A DNA stretch of 64,000 nt. It comes from Phallusia mammillata (taxonomy: Eukaryota > Chordata > Ascidiacea > Phlebobranchia > Ascidiidae). Positions 1 to 11,787 of the stretch are shown here, one piece after another (positions within the stretch are counted from its first letter, which is position 1; the number at the start of each line of letters is the position of its first letter). A program made the position numbers and the translations under genes. The notes below the pieces were generated by a model. The model saw nothing but the letters and a program-made list of their open reading frames with translations, made no database searches and was not told where the DNA came from. The stretch covers positions 372,001 through 436,000 of the forward strand of contig QLIY01000001.1 in the NCBI GenBank assembly GCA_003260075.1, given 5' to 3'.

Positions 1-106
1 CACCACCGGTAAAGGTACGTTGCAAACACCTATACCATATTTATTTACAGCAACACGTAATATCAGTGCGGCCTTTCAAAATGTCGGGTTATGAAGCCCC
101 CCCCCC

Positions 107-205
107 TTTATTTACAGCAACACGTAATATCAGTGCGGCCTTTCAAAATGTCGGAAGAATTTCTGAAGAAAAATTCGTTAAGATCTCCGAATACGTGGTT
201 ATACT
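107..205 (+). other. Possible unassigned exon near the left edge
   Basis: A good acceptor (TTTATTTACAG) is followed by about 90 bases open in two frames. One frame reads TRNISAAFQNVGRISEEK and then stops; the other contains an ATG at 148 (MSEEFLKKNS). I recognise no family. A near copy of the first 40 bases lies at 46-86, before a C run at 97-106, so the left part is an assembly seam. It could belong to the kinase gene that starts upstream, or be non-coding. The support is weak. Confidence 0.15.
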
Positions 206-1684
206 TTGACGTAACCGACAAAGGACAAAAAACCACAAACACGCGAAGCTTGTACGTCACAATCATATTGCGTAACCGCCTTGATTTCATTCCGTGTCAA
301 GTTTAATTCTAATGCGTTACGTAACCGGGCTGTCAAGACAAATGTCATTATTGCTCGGTGGATGTGATGTACAGTCGCTGCTTGTGCTTGGTGCTTGAAT
401 TGATTCGGAAAAGCATTACTTATTCATTGAAGTCGTTTTGTCCCACCAACGTCTAATTGCTGTTGGATTCAACTCAACAACCCTGCTTGGCTTGTCACTT
501 CACTTGAACTTGAACTGAAACACGCACTTGAGACTGAAGTTTTCGAAAACCCTCTTTCCTTACACTTTTATCAAATACCGGTTGGTTAGGTTTAAACTTT
601 ACGACAGTAAAGAGTTAAAACCTTTAACAATTAAGATTTAAAAACTGGACTTTCTGGTTGACATCAGTATTTATTTCCAGTTCAGAATAGGCGTAATAAT
701 GGAAAAATAAATTCTTTCAAGTTTTAAAGGGGTTTTATGCCAGGCATCGATCAACACCCCCCCCCCTGGTTGACATCAGTATTTATTTCCAGTTCAGAAT
801 AGGCGTAATAATGGGAAAATAAATTCTTCAAGTTTTAAAGGGGTTTTATGCCAGGCATCGATCAACAAAAACGTTTTGGCGATTTTGAATTTTGATCGAT
901 AGGCAATGACAGGTTGGACAATGTATTCTCTAATTATTCGAGTGTTTCTGGCTGATGTAACTTCCCCAGAAGCTGAACATAAGTGGACAGTGCTTCGAAA
1001 TATCGGTTTAATAGTTTTTCCAAAACTTGAAGTTTAAAGGGTTCACATGGCTACAGGTTGACGTTATATTTATACTGTCCATCATCTGTGAATGTTGTCA
1101 TTACATTTGACGTTTTACTTTTACGGCACCACCAGGGGCACAATATGGACCTAATAAACCCTGTCAAAGTAATCACCTCGTGTCAATCATGTGATCAGCT
1201 GTGGGTAAATCCCCATGGACTTCCTGACGTCATGGCTTATGTATGTGAACGTCAGCGCAGTAGTTGTTATATTTAGTGGAAATGTTAATGTTTTCATGTG
1301 ACAGCCGGTGGTTAAGTTGGCAGCCCTGTAACACCCTGCAGTTATGACAAGTTGCCGCGTTATGACTTGTATTGTGATGTAACATGACCTATGTTATGAC
1401 GTAAAAAGCAGCTGGCCGCACTTTTGGGTGACACGCCCACATTTTGGGATGACCACGCCCACTTTGGGGGAAAATTTTTCCCGTGAGAGGAGAGGCAGAC
1501 AACACAATAGAAACTAGTTGATGTTGATAATTACCTAAACCGTTGTTGGGTTGTTAAATACGATTCCCTGTCGTCTTTATTTGACCGATACTGTATTCAT
1601 TACTCTATAGACCTGGATTTTTTATATTGTAGGTCAGGATTTGAGGGCTACGTTGCGTATTTAAGCAAGGGTTTCGTTTTGCAG

Positions 1685-3623
1685 ACTCCTCTGGTAAACC
1701 TGATCACGTGACCCCGCCTCAAACTGATCACGTGACGCCATCATCGGATCACGTGACACCGCCTCAAGCGGATCCTGTGGACGTTTCCAGCAACGCTCCA
1801 ACACAGACCACCACAGGACACGAATCCGGGTCAGTGCAGTTTAAACCTAATGTTTTTGGACAATTTTTGTCATCGCACTAACGCGCCCTGACCACAGAGT
1901 TTAACCACATCTATTTGTAGATTCACAACCGCGGTATTGTATGTAGCCATTACTCGTCTTAATGCTAGATTGTTCCAGCCTACACCTTGTCATCTGCATG
2001 GTCATCGCCTGATTCGGTATTGCGCCTTTAATAGACCTGGCGTAATACGTCCGAAAACTACAAGATAGCAATATAAACCATTTCTGTCCGTCATAATATA
2101 TAAACTAAATAATGCTGTTCTGGCAAAAGTTTTGTTTTTACCGACGTTTCAACGTCCTACATGATATAATGTTTTGGTCAGAAATATGAGTAAGGACGCC
2201 CCCCCCCCCTAAATAATGCTGTTCTGGCAAAAGTTTTGTTTTTACCGACGTTTCAAGTCCTACATGATATAATGTTTTGGTCAGAAATATGAGTAAGGAC
2301 TGACCATCTGATATAACAACAGAAATCTTGCAAAAGTCCGGATGTTGTAAACCCACACATCATTTGCTTTATCGCTTCCTTTTCAAGCATTTACTTCCTT
2401 TAACGTATGTTTACGTAATCAATGACTTCATTGTTTATTGTTACTTAGAACGTCACTGTGTATAAAACAATACTTTCATGGTTACAGAAATATTAGTTTA
2501 TCGATTATTTTTGAGACCGGTCTTAGTTGTGTGGCTTCGCTTAACAATTTGGAAACGTCACAAATAACATGATTGTTTCGTCATAGTTACTCGAGCGAAG
2601 CTGAATCGAAATTGTCAAGTCGTCGCGCTTCAGAGCGTCTACAACGCGACTTTGTTACGTCACTGAACCGTCGCATTCAGGAATCGGCGCGGGATTATGT
2701 GAAATATCGATTCCCGCCAGAAATAGTCGATGTGAAGTAAGTTGATTTTATATCGATTCGTATCTTACAGGTGGAAAGATCGAAGGCGTGTGATTCATAG
2801 TTGGTAGGTAGGGCAAAGGCTCCCGAACTTTCTGATCTTTGGCTTAAAAATTCATTCGAAAAGGGTTTGTGGCTAACCACGTGCCTTTAAAAAAACATGT
2901 ACAGCTGTACGATCAAAAGCTATTGTTTGCCTCTACGTAAGCACAACAGCATGTGATATTATAAATCAGTACATGTTTAAATGGCTTTGTGGCCCAGTAA
3001 AAACGTCTTCGTGTCACACTGCACAGCAATGGCCCACATTTTGGACTTTCCTATTTACACGAATATCAACAAAAATATCTTGCTTCAAAACAGTACTACA
3101 AATGGTGCACCAAAGTTTCGGTTGCGGAAACATTTCGACCGAATGTGCTGTTTTGCCCATGTTTTTATTTTTAAGTGAATAAAACGAAATCCTAAACTTT
3201 CACTTGTGTCAAATTAACACATCATAAAATAACTAAGCAAGAAATCAGATCCAGTATATTTGTGTAAAACATTACGACGTTTCGACAAGTGCTGTTGTCA
3301 CCGTCAGATTTTAGGAAATAAAACGACATTATTCAAAACCGTGAATAGTGTACATAAAATAACTAATTGTTGTGTATAGAATACACGCGACACATTGTCT
3401 GCAAAAATAGTAGGTATATTTTACGCTTATGTATTGTAAAATTTGTTTTTTAATGTCATAAATGAGATTACCTACTTCAACAAGATAGGCAACCCTTCCC
3501 ATGTTTTCACGCAGAATGATCGACTTCGCGCACGTGTTTGAGGACAACCACACCGACGACAATTACATCTTTGGTCTCCGGAATCTCATACATTATCTCC
3601 GACAAGTCATGAAAAGCTGTTGA
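1685..3623 (+). CDS. Inositol polyphosphate multikinase-like, C-terminal exons (partial gene)
   Basis: Three spliced exons are visible: 1685-1829, 2587-2736 and 3515-3623, with stop TGA at 3621. Phases agree across both introns. The joined C-terminus reads VDVKMIDFAHVF, then GLRNLIHYLRQVM. The MIDFAHVF block is the conserved C-terminal motif of IPMK/IP6K-type inositol phosphate kinases and is closest to IPMK as I remember it. IPMK phosphorylates inositol tris- and tetrakisphosphates, and some also PIP2. The first visible exon codes a low-complexity insert with repeats of DHVTPPQ and DHVTPSS, and the second a basic, Ser/Arg-rich stretch. Such disordered inserts sit before the last kinase motif in this family. 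The donor at 1830 is GTCAGT, weaker than usual. The N-terminal half, with the ATP site and substrate loop, was not found in bases 1-1684 and probably lies upstream of the window. The family call rests mainly on the last exon. Confidence 0.72.
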
Positions 3624-6010
3624 TCCGCCCCCAAGCTATGACGTCACAATGTAGCACCCCCTAACGACAGAGCGACGGTCAACACTCCCCCCTTTTTGCT
3701 TCAAGCCCATCCTCGAAAGCACTTACTCCATATCGACAGCGCCACCCAGCGACTTGGATCGAAGTATTTTACGTCACAGGAGGGCGCTTTTCATACAACA
3801 TTCCGCGTTTTAGAGATGGGAAAAATAAGTTTGTTTTAGAGTTTAACATTTGATGAAGCGTATGCAAGTTAATTCCTTCTACATGATTTTAGATTCCGCG
3901 TGTTATTTTACCCCCCCCCCTTTGATGAAGCGTATGCAAGTTAATTCCTTCTACATGATTTTAGATTCATGATTTTAGATTCCACAAATTTTCCGTTCAA
4001 TTATTAAAGTTTTTCGTTTTAATGTCTGTAATGTTCCGAAAAGGTTGTTGCACTAATCCATGGGCCAAATGACGTCCATATTTTCACCCAATCGGAATGT
4101 TTTGGTGCTTTGCGCTGGATCTAATGTAAATTGAGGAAAGTAGGGAGTTGGCGGAAAAACGGAACGACGTAATTCCGCAAGTGTCCTCTTTTTACGCCAC
4201 TCGCGGTGCCTTATTCCCCTGATTTTACAACTTTGCGACTATATCTTACACTTATTGCACTACACACTTTTAGTCAACCGCCCCAAGTGCCAGCAATGCT
4301 GTGTCACGTCACAGTGGCGTCATAGTGACGTGACGAACCTGTTGTATGTCGTACAAAAAGATAAACACAATAATAACATAACATTGAGACCAATCCCTGG
4401 TGTACATTTTTTTTCGTTGTGTTTTTCAGCGGTTTTATTTGATGCTTTGTCGATTTAGCAGTTGTTTATTTGTTTGTTTGTTTTTGTTAATTATTGTAGC
4501 TGCTTTGTTTACAGCCACTTCAATATATGTGTTGTGGGAAACTGTTCAAATAATTTCGCGAATTCCGCAAATTTTCGAGTCATTCCGAAAAAAACAAACA
4601 ATCCTTTGATTAATTTAACCTACTAATAATGTACAATACTGTTAATTATTGTCATACTGACGCAATAATGGGGTTTATTACGTCATCAATGTCATCGAAC
4701 CCGGGTTTTGGTATAACTTATGGGAATTTCCTTATCATGAAAATTCCATTCCTTGCGGAAACAACATTTAAACGGAATTCCATTTTAAACGAAAAAAATA
4801 CCGAACTATGCAAAAAAAAATTATGCAAAGGCTGGACTTAAATGCCGAACGGTGAAAATGTGCTAGATGCGCACTATTTGAAGATAAGATGTTGTTGGAA
4901 AAAGTACAACAAACTTCATCTTGTTTTGTGCTTGTTAGTATTCCATGTGTTTGTAACAATAACACTGTCAACAGTCCTCAATGCAACCAATTGTTTTGTG
5001 CACTATAGTTTGAATTATCTGTATATTTTGAAAACTAATTCTTCCTTTCCGTTTCAAATTAGCCCATAGAGGAAGGCGACTAATGTATTTCTATGCATTT
5101 TTCCAGCGTACAGTCATTTCAAATCCAAAAGTATTTTATGGCAAAAACATTATTCACAAGCTAACTCTAGTCTGTCTTGCTATGGAAACGCTTCAGCCAA
5201 TCACACAAGGTGCATAGGGACCACGTGATTATTTGGATGTACGTTTTCAGACACTTCTTCAAGCAGATTGTTTTGTCATAATGCGTGCTTTGTGTGTTTG
5301 TTTGTGTGTACAGTGAAGCTATGTTTCCTTCATATGATCTGACACACCAAGAAGTTAAACGGTTTAGGGTTCGAAAATTGCGACGCACTTTGTGTAAAAA
5401 GACATTTATACCACAGCTTGTAAATCGAACACACTTTTAGCATGAGTTTGAAGGGTTTTTTAAACAACAGTATATGTTTGTGCAGTCAATTTTGTCATTG
5501 CTAATAATGGCTTTAATTGTGCGATGAAACTTTGTAAGTATTATCCATTTTGGAGAAAAAAAACCTTAAGCGCGTAAAGCCGTATTGCTAATACTTTCAA
5601 TTTATCTTCATTCATTTCTGTGTTCTTTTGAAATAAGTTGGTATTTCAACATTTGCCAATGATCAAACCAAGATTGTTTTTCGCCCAATGCTTCAAGTTG
5701 TCTTGCAATTTAACCAAGTACCTGTCATTTCATTTATTTGATTTTATAAAATCTCTTTTGGCAAGGATACTTATGATGGCTAAACATTGTCTAATGATCT
5801 CCATTTTACAAAATTATTTTATAATCACAACGTTTTAGGCTTTTTTAACCACTGCATTGTTGACCTTTTCGTGTTTGAGCAATTTTACTATTTTGCTCGC
5901 GTTTTTTTAACATTTCTTTGCGTTTTATTGTGCAGATTGCGAAATATATACACTTGTATCAAAACCATGTGTACATGTCAAGACAATGCAATAGTTAAAT
6001 CAGTTGGATC

Positions 6011-6188
6011 CAGTGGTGGGATTCAAATCTTTGTCAGCCGGTTCTATCACAAAAGTCATATTTTTCATCCGGTTTTGTTACAACCAGTCTATTACAGTAC
6101 CCGGTAAAGCTAACCGGTTCGCTGATCTCATAAAATTTCGTGAGACGGTTCTATAGAACCGGTGCGAACCGGCTGAATTCCACCACTT
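6011..6188. mobile_element. hAT-type MITE, family 1 (CAGTGGTGGGATTC ends), copy 1
   Basis: The element starts CAGTGGTGGGATTC and ends with a degenerate inverted copy (GAATTCCACCACTT). It is flanked by a perfect 8-bp direct repeat, GTTGGATC, at 6003-6010 and 6189-6196. Inside, the motif CCGGTTC and its complement recur in both orientations. The 8-bp target duplication and CAGTG-type ends are typical of hAT transposons. It has no coding capacity. Confidence 0.88.
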
Positions 6189-6409
6189 GTTGGATCTCTC
6201 TTGCATCAGAACATGAAGAAAGAGGGTTGTTGGTTTGAAAAGAACGATTGTGGACTGAAGGTTCGAGGTAATCTGGGCTCACTGTTGGTGAGTGACACCT
6301 CGACTGACACTGACAGGAAATCGCCAGCAGCGACTGACAATGACAGATGGCAGACGGCGCTGTAGAGCGTAGGTGACACTTACTGAGAAAGCCATTTTGA
6401 CCATATGAG

Positions 6410-6470
<61 letters not shown>
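6410..6470. repeat. 61-base run of pure C (probable gap filler)
   Basis: This is an uninterrupted C run between unrelated unique sequences, with no flanking duplication. It is one of five very long runs in the window (also 7680-7756, 13199-13260, 45223-45314 and 46116-46167). The one at 45223 sits in a coding exon and replaces bases present in a paralogous copy. That suggests a stand-in for a sized gap rather than genomic poly-C. Confidence 0.8.
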
Positions 6471-6580
6471 TTTTTTTTGAAAACACGCTTGTTGTGTGGC
6501 ACCTGACATAGAAATAGTTATTCAAAACTTGAATCTTAGTGAAAACAATAAAGCAGTGCAAATTGTCAAGTGTATTAAAG

Positions 6581-6958
6581 GGTAGATACTTTAACACCAA
6601 AAACTAGCGGCACTGGAGTCCGGTTCACTTTGGGTCAAGAAGGTAACGTCAGGTCAAATGTTTGAAAAAGCTTGTTTTTGAAGTTATTTATGATTTTAAA
6701 CCTTCACCTGACCCGAATAGCCCTAACCGCAGGCATTTCTACAAGTCTGCAAAAAAAAGAAAAAAAAAACACAAAAATTAAACGGGATTTGAACCCAAAA
6801 ATCATGCGCATGAGGCATTGTTTTTTCCACTACACTACAGCAACACTTGCATTCTACTGGTTTAAACAACAGTAATAAACTTTCATAAACTATTTGTCAT
6901 TTGACCTAAAGTGAACCGGACTCCAGTGCCGCTAGTTTTTGGTGTTAAAGTATCTACC
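6581..6958. mobile_element. MULE-like MITE with 57-bp inverted repeats, enclosing a tRNA-like segment
   Basis: The first 57 bases (6581-6637, starting GGTAGATACTTTAACACC) recur inverted at 6902-6958 with one mismatch. The element is bounded by a perfect 9-bp direct repeat, GTATTAAAG (6572-6580 and 6959-6967). Long inverted repeats with a 9-bp target duplication point to a Mutator-like non-autonomous element; Merlin types can also give 8-9 bp. At about 6780-6850 on the minus strand the interior has a tRNA-like A box (TAGTGTAGTGG) and B box (GGGTTCAAATCCC). A short retroelement may therefore have inserted or been captured. Confidence 0.85.
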
Positions 6959-7126
6959 GTATTAAAGTGTAAAGCAAAAATAAAGTACAAACTGCAAACT
7001 GTTAGCAAATTTGGCTTTAAAGCCTAATTTTTTTAACGTTAGTTATTAAAAAAGTTGAATGAAAGATATTAAAACATAGTGTTAACTTAACAGTGCTCTA
7101 TGTTGCAGCAGCTTACAAAACCAATA

Positions 7127-7678
7127 ATGGAGTCTGTCCTGACAAAGTTTGATGGCAGCACATTTAGCGATTTTCTGAAAGCAAAACCATATAATGAAGA
7201 TGATATGAGTTGCAAACTTTGTTCAAGGATATTTAAAGACTTAGAAGCTATGAAAGGTCACCTGCAAAATCACTTCAGACATTGTCTATTCTTCAAACAC
7301 AACGACCAGGATGGTAATGACTGATTTTTTACTAGTTTGCTGAACTATATTTATTAGATTGTAATTACCGGCTTATAAAGTTTTTTACCTTACAGTATGT
7401 GCAGCTTACATTTTAATATCCGACCGATATTATTTCCACACCCCTGCTTTTTTATTTTGTATTTAAAATTCTTAGTTGTACTCCGACAGAAAGAAGTGTT
7501 ATTATGAACAATAGTATCAAACATCAGCACATGCGTCGTACATTATTTTGTTGACACTTCACATGCTACAGTTATGTAAAGATCCACGTTGGGATTCAGC
7601 CGGTTTGCACCAGTTCCATACAACTGTGAACTGTCTCATGAAATTTTACGCTTAGCATTAGTGGTTTACTGTCAATGG

Positions 7679-7756
<78 letters not shown>

Positions 7757-10700
7757 TTTTGTGATAGAACCGGCTGACAAAAAATTGAATCCCACCACTG
7801 GTAAAGATGCTACTTGGAATTTAATGCAAATAACTACGCTATTACATTATTATTGTGATTTAATTTAAAACATGTTTTTCTGCCACAGTTGGTGCCGTCT
7901 CCTGTTCTAAACTATGTGGGGGTAAAAAACGTAAGCGAAACCATTTCCACTGTCCATATTGTCATCAAGTATTCACAAGGTCAACTGGAATTAAAGGTCA
8001 TATGGCTGCATATAAAGGTATACAGAAAACAAGTCTGCCCACTAATATCAAATATGTACATCCAGTACCACTTTGTAATTGGTGTTTTGCACAAAAAGAA
8101 ATATATGGGTATATTCATTGCAACCATTATTATGTTTTTGCTTAAAATAAGGATCTTTGAAAATGGCAAAACACCAGAGTTTAAACCAGTGGTTCTTTAA
8201 ACCTGTGGTTACCAAATGGTAGTTTTTCAAGTGTGTAAGGAGCCACAAAGAACGGGACATCAGAAAATCACTAAAGATTATTACCTTAAAAGCTAAAATA
8301 GCAATCTTTGGTGATTTGGTGCAAGCCGCAAAATAAGTAGTTGGGAGTCGCATGCGGCCCTGAGAGCCATGGTTGAGAATCACTGGTTTACCTAATATAG
8401 TTTCATTTAATAACACTATATATAAATTATGTTTCAGGTGAATGTCTGAATAAACCTTTCAAGGCAAATGTTCGACTGTCAGGTACGTGTCAGACTTTAT
8501 TGTTTGTGACATAAAACCTATTGTATGGTCTTACAAGATGACCAAATATTTTTGCTAATTTACAGCAGTGCTCTTTATCCTTTTTTGTTTTGGTGAACCC
8601 TTAAAGTTGCTGTGACGAACTCATGCACCCTGTTTACTTGAAAGGTAAACTGAGGTAAAAAGCGATATGAAAAATTATTATGCATATCATCAAGTCAATT
8701 AAACCGAGCGGAGCTACCAAAGTTTTACACACTGATCAAAACTTTTGACGTAAATTAACGTCAATCCGCACTGAAAGTGTTAGACATGAACATTTTAAAC
8801 AAACACAAAGGTTCATTTATACAGTAGTTGAAACCTACATCTTTTTTCTGATATCCTGAAAGACAAATGTTAATGGTTCATTAAAAGTTTGTGATGCACC
8901 CTTGTATACACTTTCATACTGGTGCACCCTATACATATTTTGGTGCACTCTAGGGTGCACCATGCACACCGGTTGAAGAGTACTGATTTACAGCACTTGC
9001 ATTTCAATTAAAGTTATAACCAATATACTTTTACAACATACTTTTACAACGGGCCTCATAACTTCCATATTGTTACAGACACTCCTAAAAATCCTTATTT
9101 TGTACAAGTGTTTGACTTCATGTTATGGTTAAATGTTGCAGATAAATCCCAGTAAAGTCATATCAGATAAATACTTACACATAAACACTCGTTGGTTTTC
9201 TATGTTGTAAATTCTGATGCGGGCTGCTTGTTTTCCACCTCTGATGTAAGGTACTAACAAACAAAATTAGGAGACTTCTAATACCATTCCCTATCTGAAA
9301 TCATCTTGGGCCTTTAAAGCACCCAATATATGTTTGAATTAATTTTTAACTAACTTGTCACAGGCATTTTCTCAATTTAACTGGTTGAATAACAACTCTT
9401 AAACTTCTCTTTTAAACATTTTACAGTACAATAATTCAAAGTACATGATTGACTAACAAGTAACAAACGTCATAACTAGGGTAAACTTGACAGTTGTTTT
9501 ATTCCAGATGTCGCTGACAACCTCTTTATGGTGACCGATTCTTCGATGGATTTTCAGTCATCGCTTAGTAGCGTTGACTTGAGTGTGACATATTTTGCCG
9601 ACAAAACATTTGAGGAATACTTCGAACAACTCAGTGATCATACAAACTGTCCTCTGTGCCAATTTTCCTCCACAAAACCTGGAAGTTTCAAAAATCATCT
9701 TTGTCATGTGCATCTTAACTACTCCGTCTGCTTCATCTACAATGAAATCAATTGTAAGTAAATAAAATATTTGTACTAAATTTTTGTATCAAAGTTGGAT
9801 TACTAGTTGAGCATTAACACAAACTGAACAATATGCTTTTTTATTAGATTAACAGTTTTCAACACAAGTTTGAAAAAAAGTGTTACTAAGCAATCACTTA
9901 GAAAAATATGTTTACATCTGTTACTTTGTGTTCTTTTCAATAAGTCTCTTTAGCCTTGGGCAACATTAGTCCTACAAAGAAATAGCAAATAGGACTGATA
10001 TTTAGAAGTCTAAAGATGCACATGACATCTTTCATTAATGCTTCAAATTAACCCCCCCCCCCAATAAGTCTCTTTAGCCTTGGGCAACATTAGTCCTACA
10101 AAGAAATAGGACTGATATTGAGAAGTCTAAAGATGCACATGACATCTTTCATTAATGCTTCAAATTATTTTAACTGAACTCGTCAAAACGAACCTTATTC
10201 AAACAATCATTGCTGTGTATTTTCAGATTGCTGCTTGCCTTGTCGGAAAGGTTGTCAGGGTCCAATAGTTAACAGATTCCACCGAAGTCATTTTCATTGC
10301 CCTAACTGCAAAAACATTTTTACCCGAAGTGCAAGTTTCAAAAAACATGTGGCAAGTCGCATAGGTAAACTTTTGCATGCATTTTTTGTTTCTGTACCTT
10401 TACTTGAGCTTTTTTATATTGTAGGAAAATGTGCATTGTCAACTACAATAAACACCACAGATGGAGGTATGCATTTTGTGGTTTTTGTGATATTTTCTCT
10501 TAAAAATCTGGGCATGGGTATACAAGATAAAAAAATCAGTTGTAGACAGTTAAAATCAGTGTTTGTGCATCCTTTATTTTTAAATTCTTGCACAGATGAA
10601 GTTCTTGATCAGTCTGACTTAGAGGGCAAAGATCCACAAATTGTTTCGGTATTTATCGACAAAGGTGAATTCCATGTTCCACAAGATGGCGCTGATGAGA

Positions 10701-11787
10701 ATGGAATTATTTCTGCCCAGAGCGATTCCTCCGAACAAGAGGAAGACATGCGTGTAACACCGGCTAAACGACAACGAAGTAAGTGATATGATATTTATGA
10801 TTTTCTTTAACATTACCTTTGTCCAGATTGAGGTTAAATGTACTCATAAGTTCATAAGTTTACAGACCTGGCAAAACATTTGTTCTGTTTATTTCAACTA
10901 CAACTACAACCGTTTTAGCAAATCAAAACCACTAGAGCTTTAAGTACATTTTAATCATTTTGCGTTTCTGGTTTTTGTAATGTAGAAAACATAAAAATCA
11001 ATTTTGTTACTATAATGGCCACAGTAGTCGCAGAATGAGTAAAGTACACTGAAAGGTTCAGTGAGATATGAATAGTGATGGGACGATACCAGGTTTTGAA
11101 GCGAGTACCGATACCGAGTATGATTACCATGTGCATTTGCCTTCGATACCGAGTACTTAAGTGTAGTTTTGAACTTAGTTGTATATCACTGGCTAATTTA
11201 TCTGCCATGGCCGGGATACAGGTGTGCACACGCACATGCCGAAAAATGTAATCTTCATGTGATAGAGAAAAAATATACGTAAACTGGCGAAACTTTTTTT
11301 CTAATTTAGTGCTGTCCGAAGCAAATATTGGCCTAAAGTTGCCCGTATTCTTATGGTGTAAACTGGCCTTTGGTACTCGCACATTGGTATCGAAAATAGA
11401 GACAAAATATTTCGATACCGAGTACGAGTATCGATACCACTGAAATCGTTCGATACCGAGTAACGAGTACCGGGTGCTCGTCCCATCACTAGATATGAAC
11501 ATCTGCAACTTGAATGCATATGTTTGTGCAGCACAGTTTTATACCTCTGTAATGTTTTAACAGGATCTGATATCAACTGCTTTTCTGTACCTATTAACAA
11601 GATGTTATTTCCTTATGTTTTAGAATCAAATTTTGCATCCCCTATGATTTCACCACAAGATACAAGTGTCGCCGATGAAATGTTTTTGAAAAGTTTGCTT
11701 CCCGAAATGGAAATGATACCAGGGGAGAGAAAGTTTAGCCTCAAAATGGAGATTATGCGATTAATCCACGACGCTGCTTACAAGTGA
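7127..11787 (+). CDS. Zinc-finger protein with C-terminal BESS motif
   Basis: Eight exons: 7127-7313, 7889-8017, 8438-8482, 9508-9753, 10227-10364, 10425-10466, 10596-10778 and 11624-11787, with stop TGA at 11785. The total is 1134 bases and 377 residues. Every intron is phase 1. Exon 1 holds a C2H2 finger (CKLC, then H-x3-H in GHLQNH). Exon 2 holds CSKLC plus a CPYCHQVFTRS finger that lacks an evident second His. Exons 4 and 5 repeat this pair: CPLC with NHLCHVH, then CRKGC with CPNCKNIFTRS. Exon 3 is a 45-base microexon. Exon 7 is acidic and ends in a basic stretch (AKRQRS). The last exon encodes a BESS-like motif around FLKSLLPEMEMIP. BESS motifs mediate protein-protein contact in transcriptional regulators, usually with a MADF domain, and I see no MADF here. 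It is probably a nuclear DNA-binding regulator (inference). The start ATG at 7127 follows a likely acceptor (TTGCAG at 7103-7108), so a 5' non-coding exon may lie upstream. Confidence 0.8.
7584..7800. mobile_element. hAT-type MITE, family 1, copy 2, interrupted by a C run
   Basis: It lies in intron 1 of the zinc-finger gene. A perfect 8-bp target duplication, GTAAAGAT, flanks it (7576-7583 and 7801-7808). It ends TTGAATCCCACCACTG like the other copies. Its centre is replaced by the 77-base C run at 7680-7756. The proline-rich frame through the run is not a gene. Confidence 0.87.
8187..8385. mobile_element. hAT-type MITE with CAGTGGTTCT ends
   Basis: It starts CAGTGGTTCTTTAAAC and ends GGTTGAGAATCACTG. 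The flanks are imperfect 8-bp direct repeats, GTTTAAAC and GTTTACCT. An inner segment carries CGCATGCGGCCC, as in the element at 36.5 kb. It lies in intron 2 of the zinc-finger gene, just before the 45-base microexon. Confidence 0.75.
11073..11491. mobile_element. hAT-type MITE, family 2 (TAGTGATGGGACGATACC ends), copy 1
   Basis: It starts TAGTGATGGGACGATACC and ends GCTCGTCCCATCACTA. A perfect 8-bp duplication, GATATGAA, lies at 11065-11072 and 11492-11499. Subterminal regions are packed with short repeats of CGATACC and GAGTAC. It sits in the last intron of the zinc-finger gene. Confidence 0.9.

Larger units (their letters stand above)
3624..7126. other. Intergenic region: seam, MITEs, no gene seen
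   Basis: No exon with a family match or consistent splice sites was seen. The stretch holds an assembly seam at 3911-3920, a hAT-type MITE at 6011-6188, a long C run at 6410-6470 and a MULE-like element at 6581-6958. Reading frames through the C run (poly-Gly on the minus strand) are artefacts. The T-rich segment at 5400-5950 shows only chance frames. Confidence 0.6.

Noticed and set aside
6399-6475. C runs as natural poly-C, triplex or G-quadruplex structures
   Set aside because: Consistent direct duplications beside the short runs, and replacement of coding bases at 45223, fit assembly filler better.
6151-6600. Glycine-rich minus-strand frames (also 12978-13423)
   Set aside because: They are created by the complement of C runs crossing MITE sequence.
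7589-7777. Proline-rich frame on the plus strand (likewise 12908-13294, 45177-45407 and 45980-46207)
   Set aside because: The proline tract is only a translated C run inside a MITE or damaged exon; no splice or start context supports a protein.
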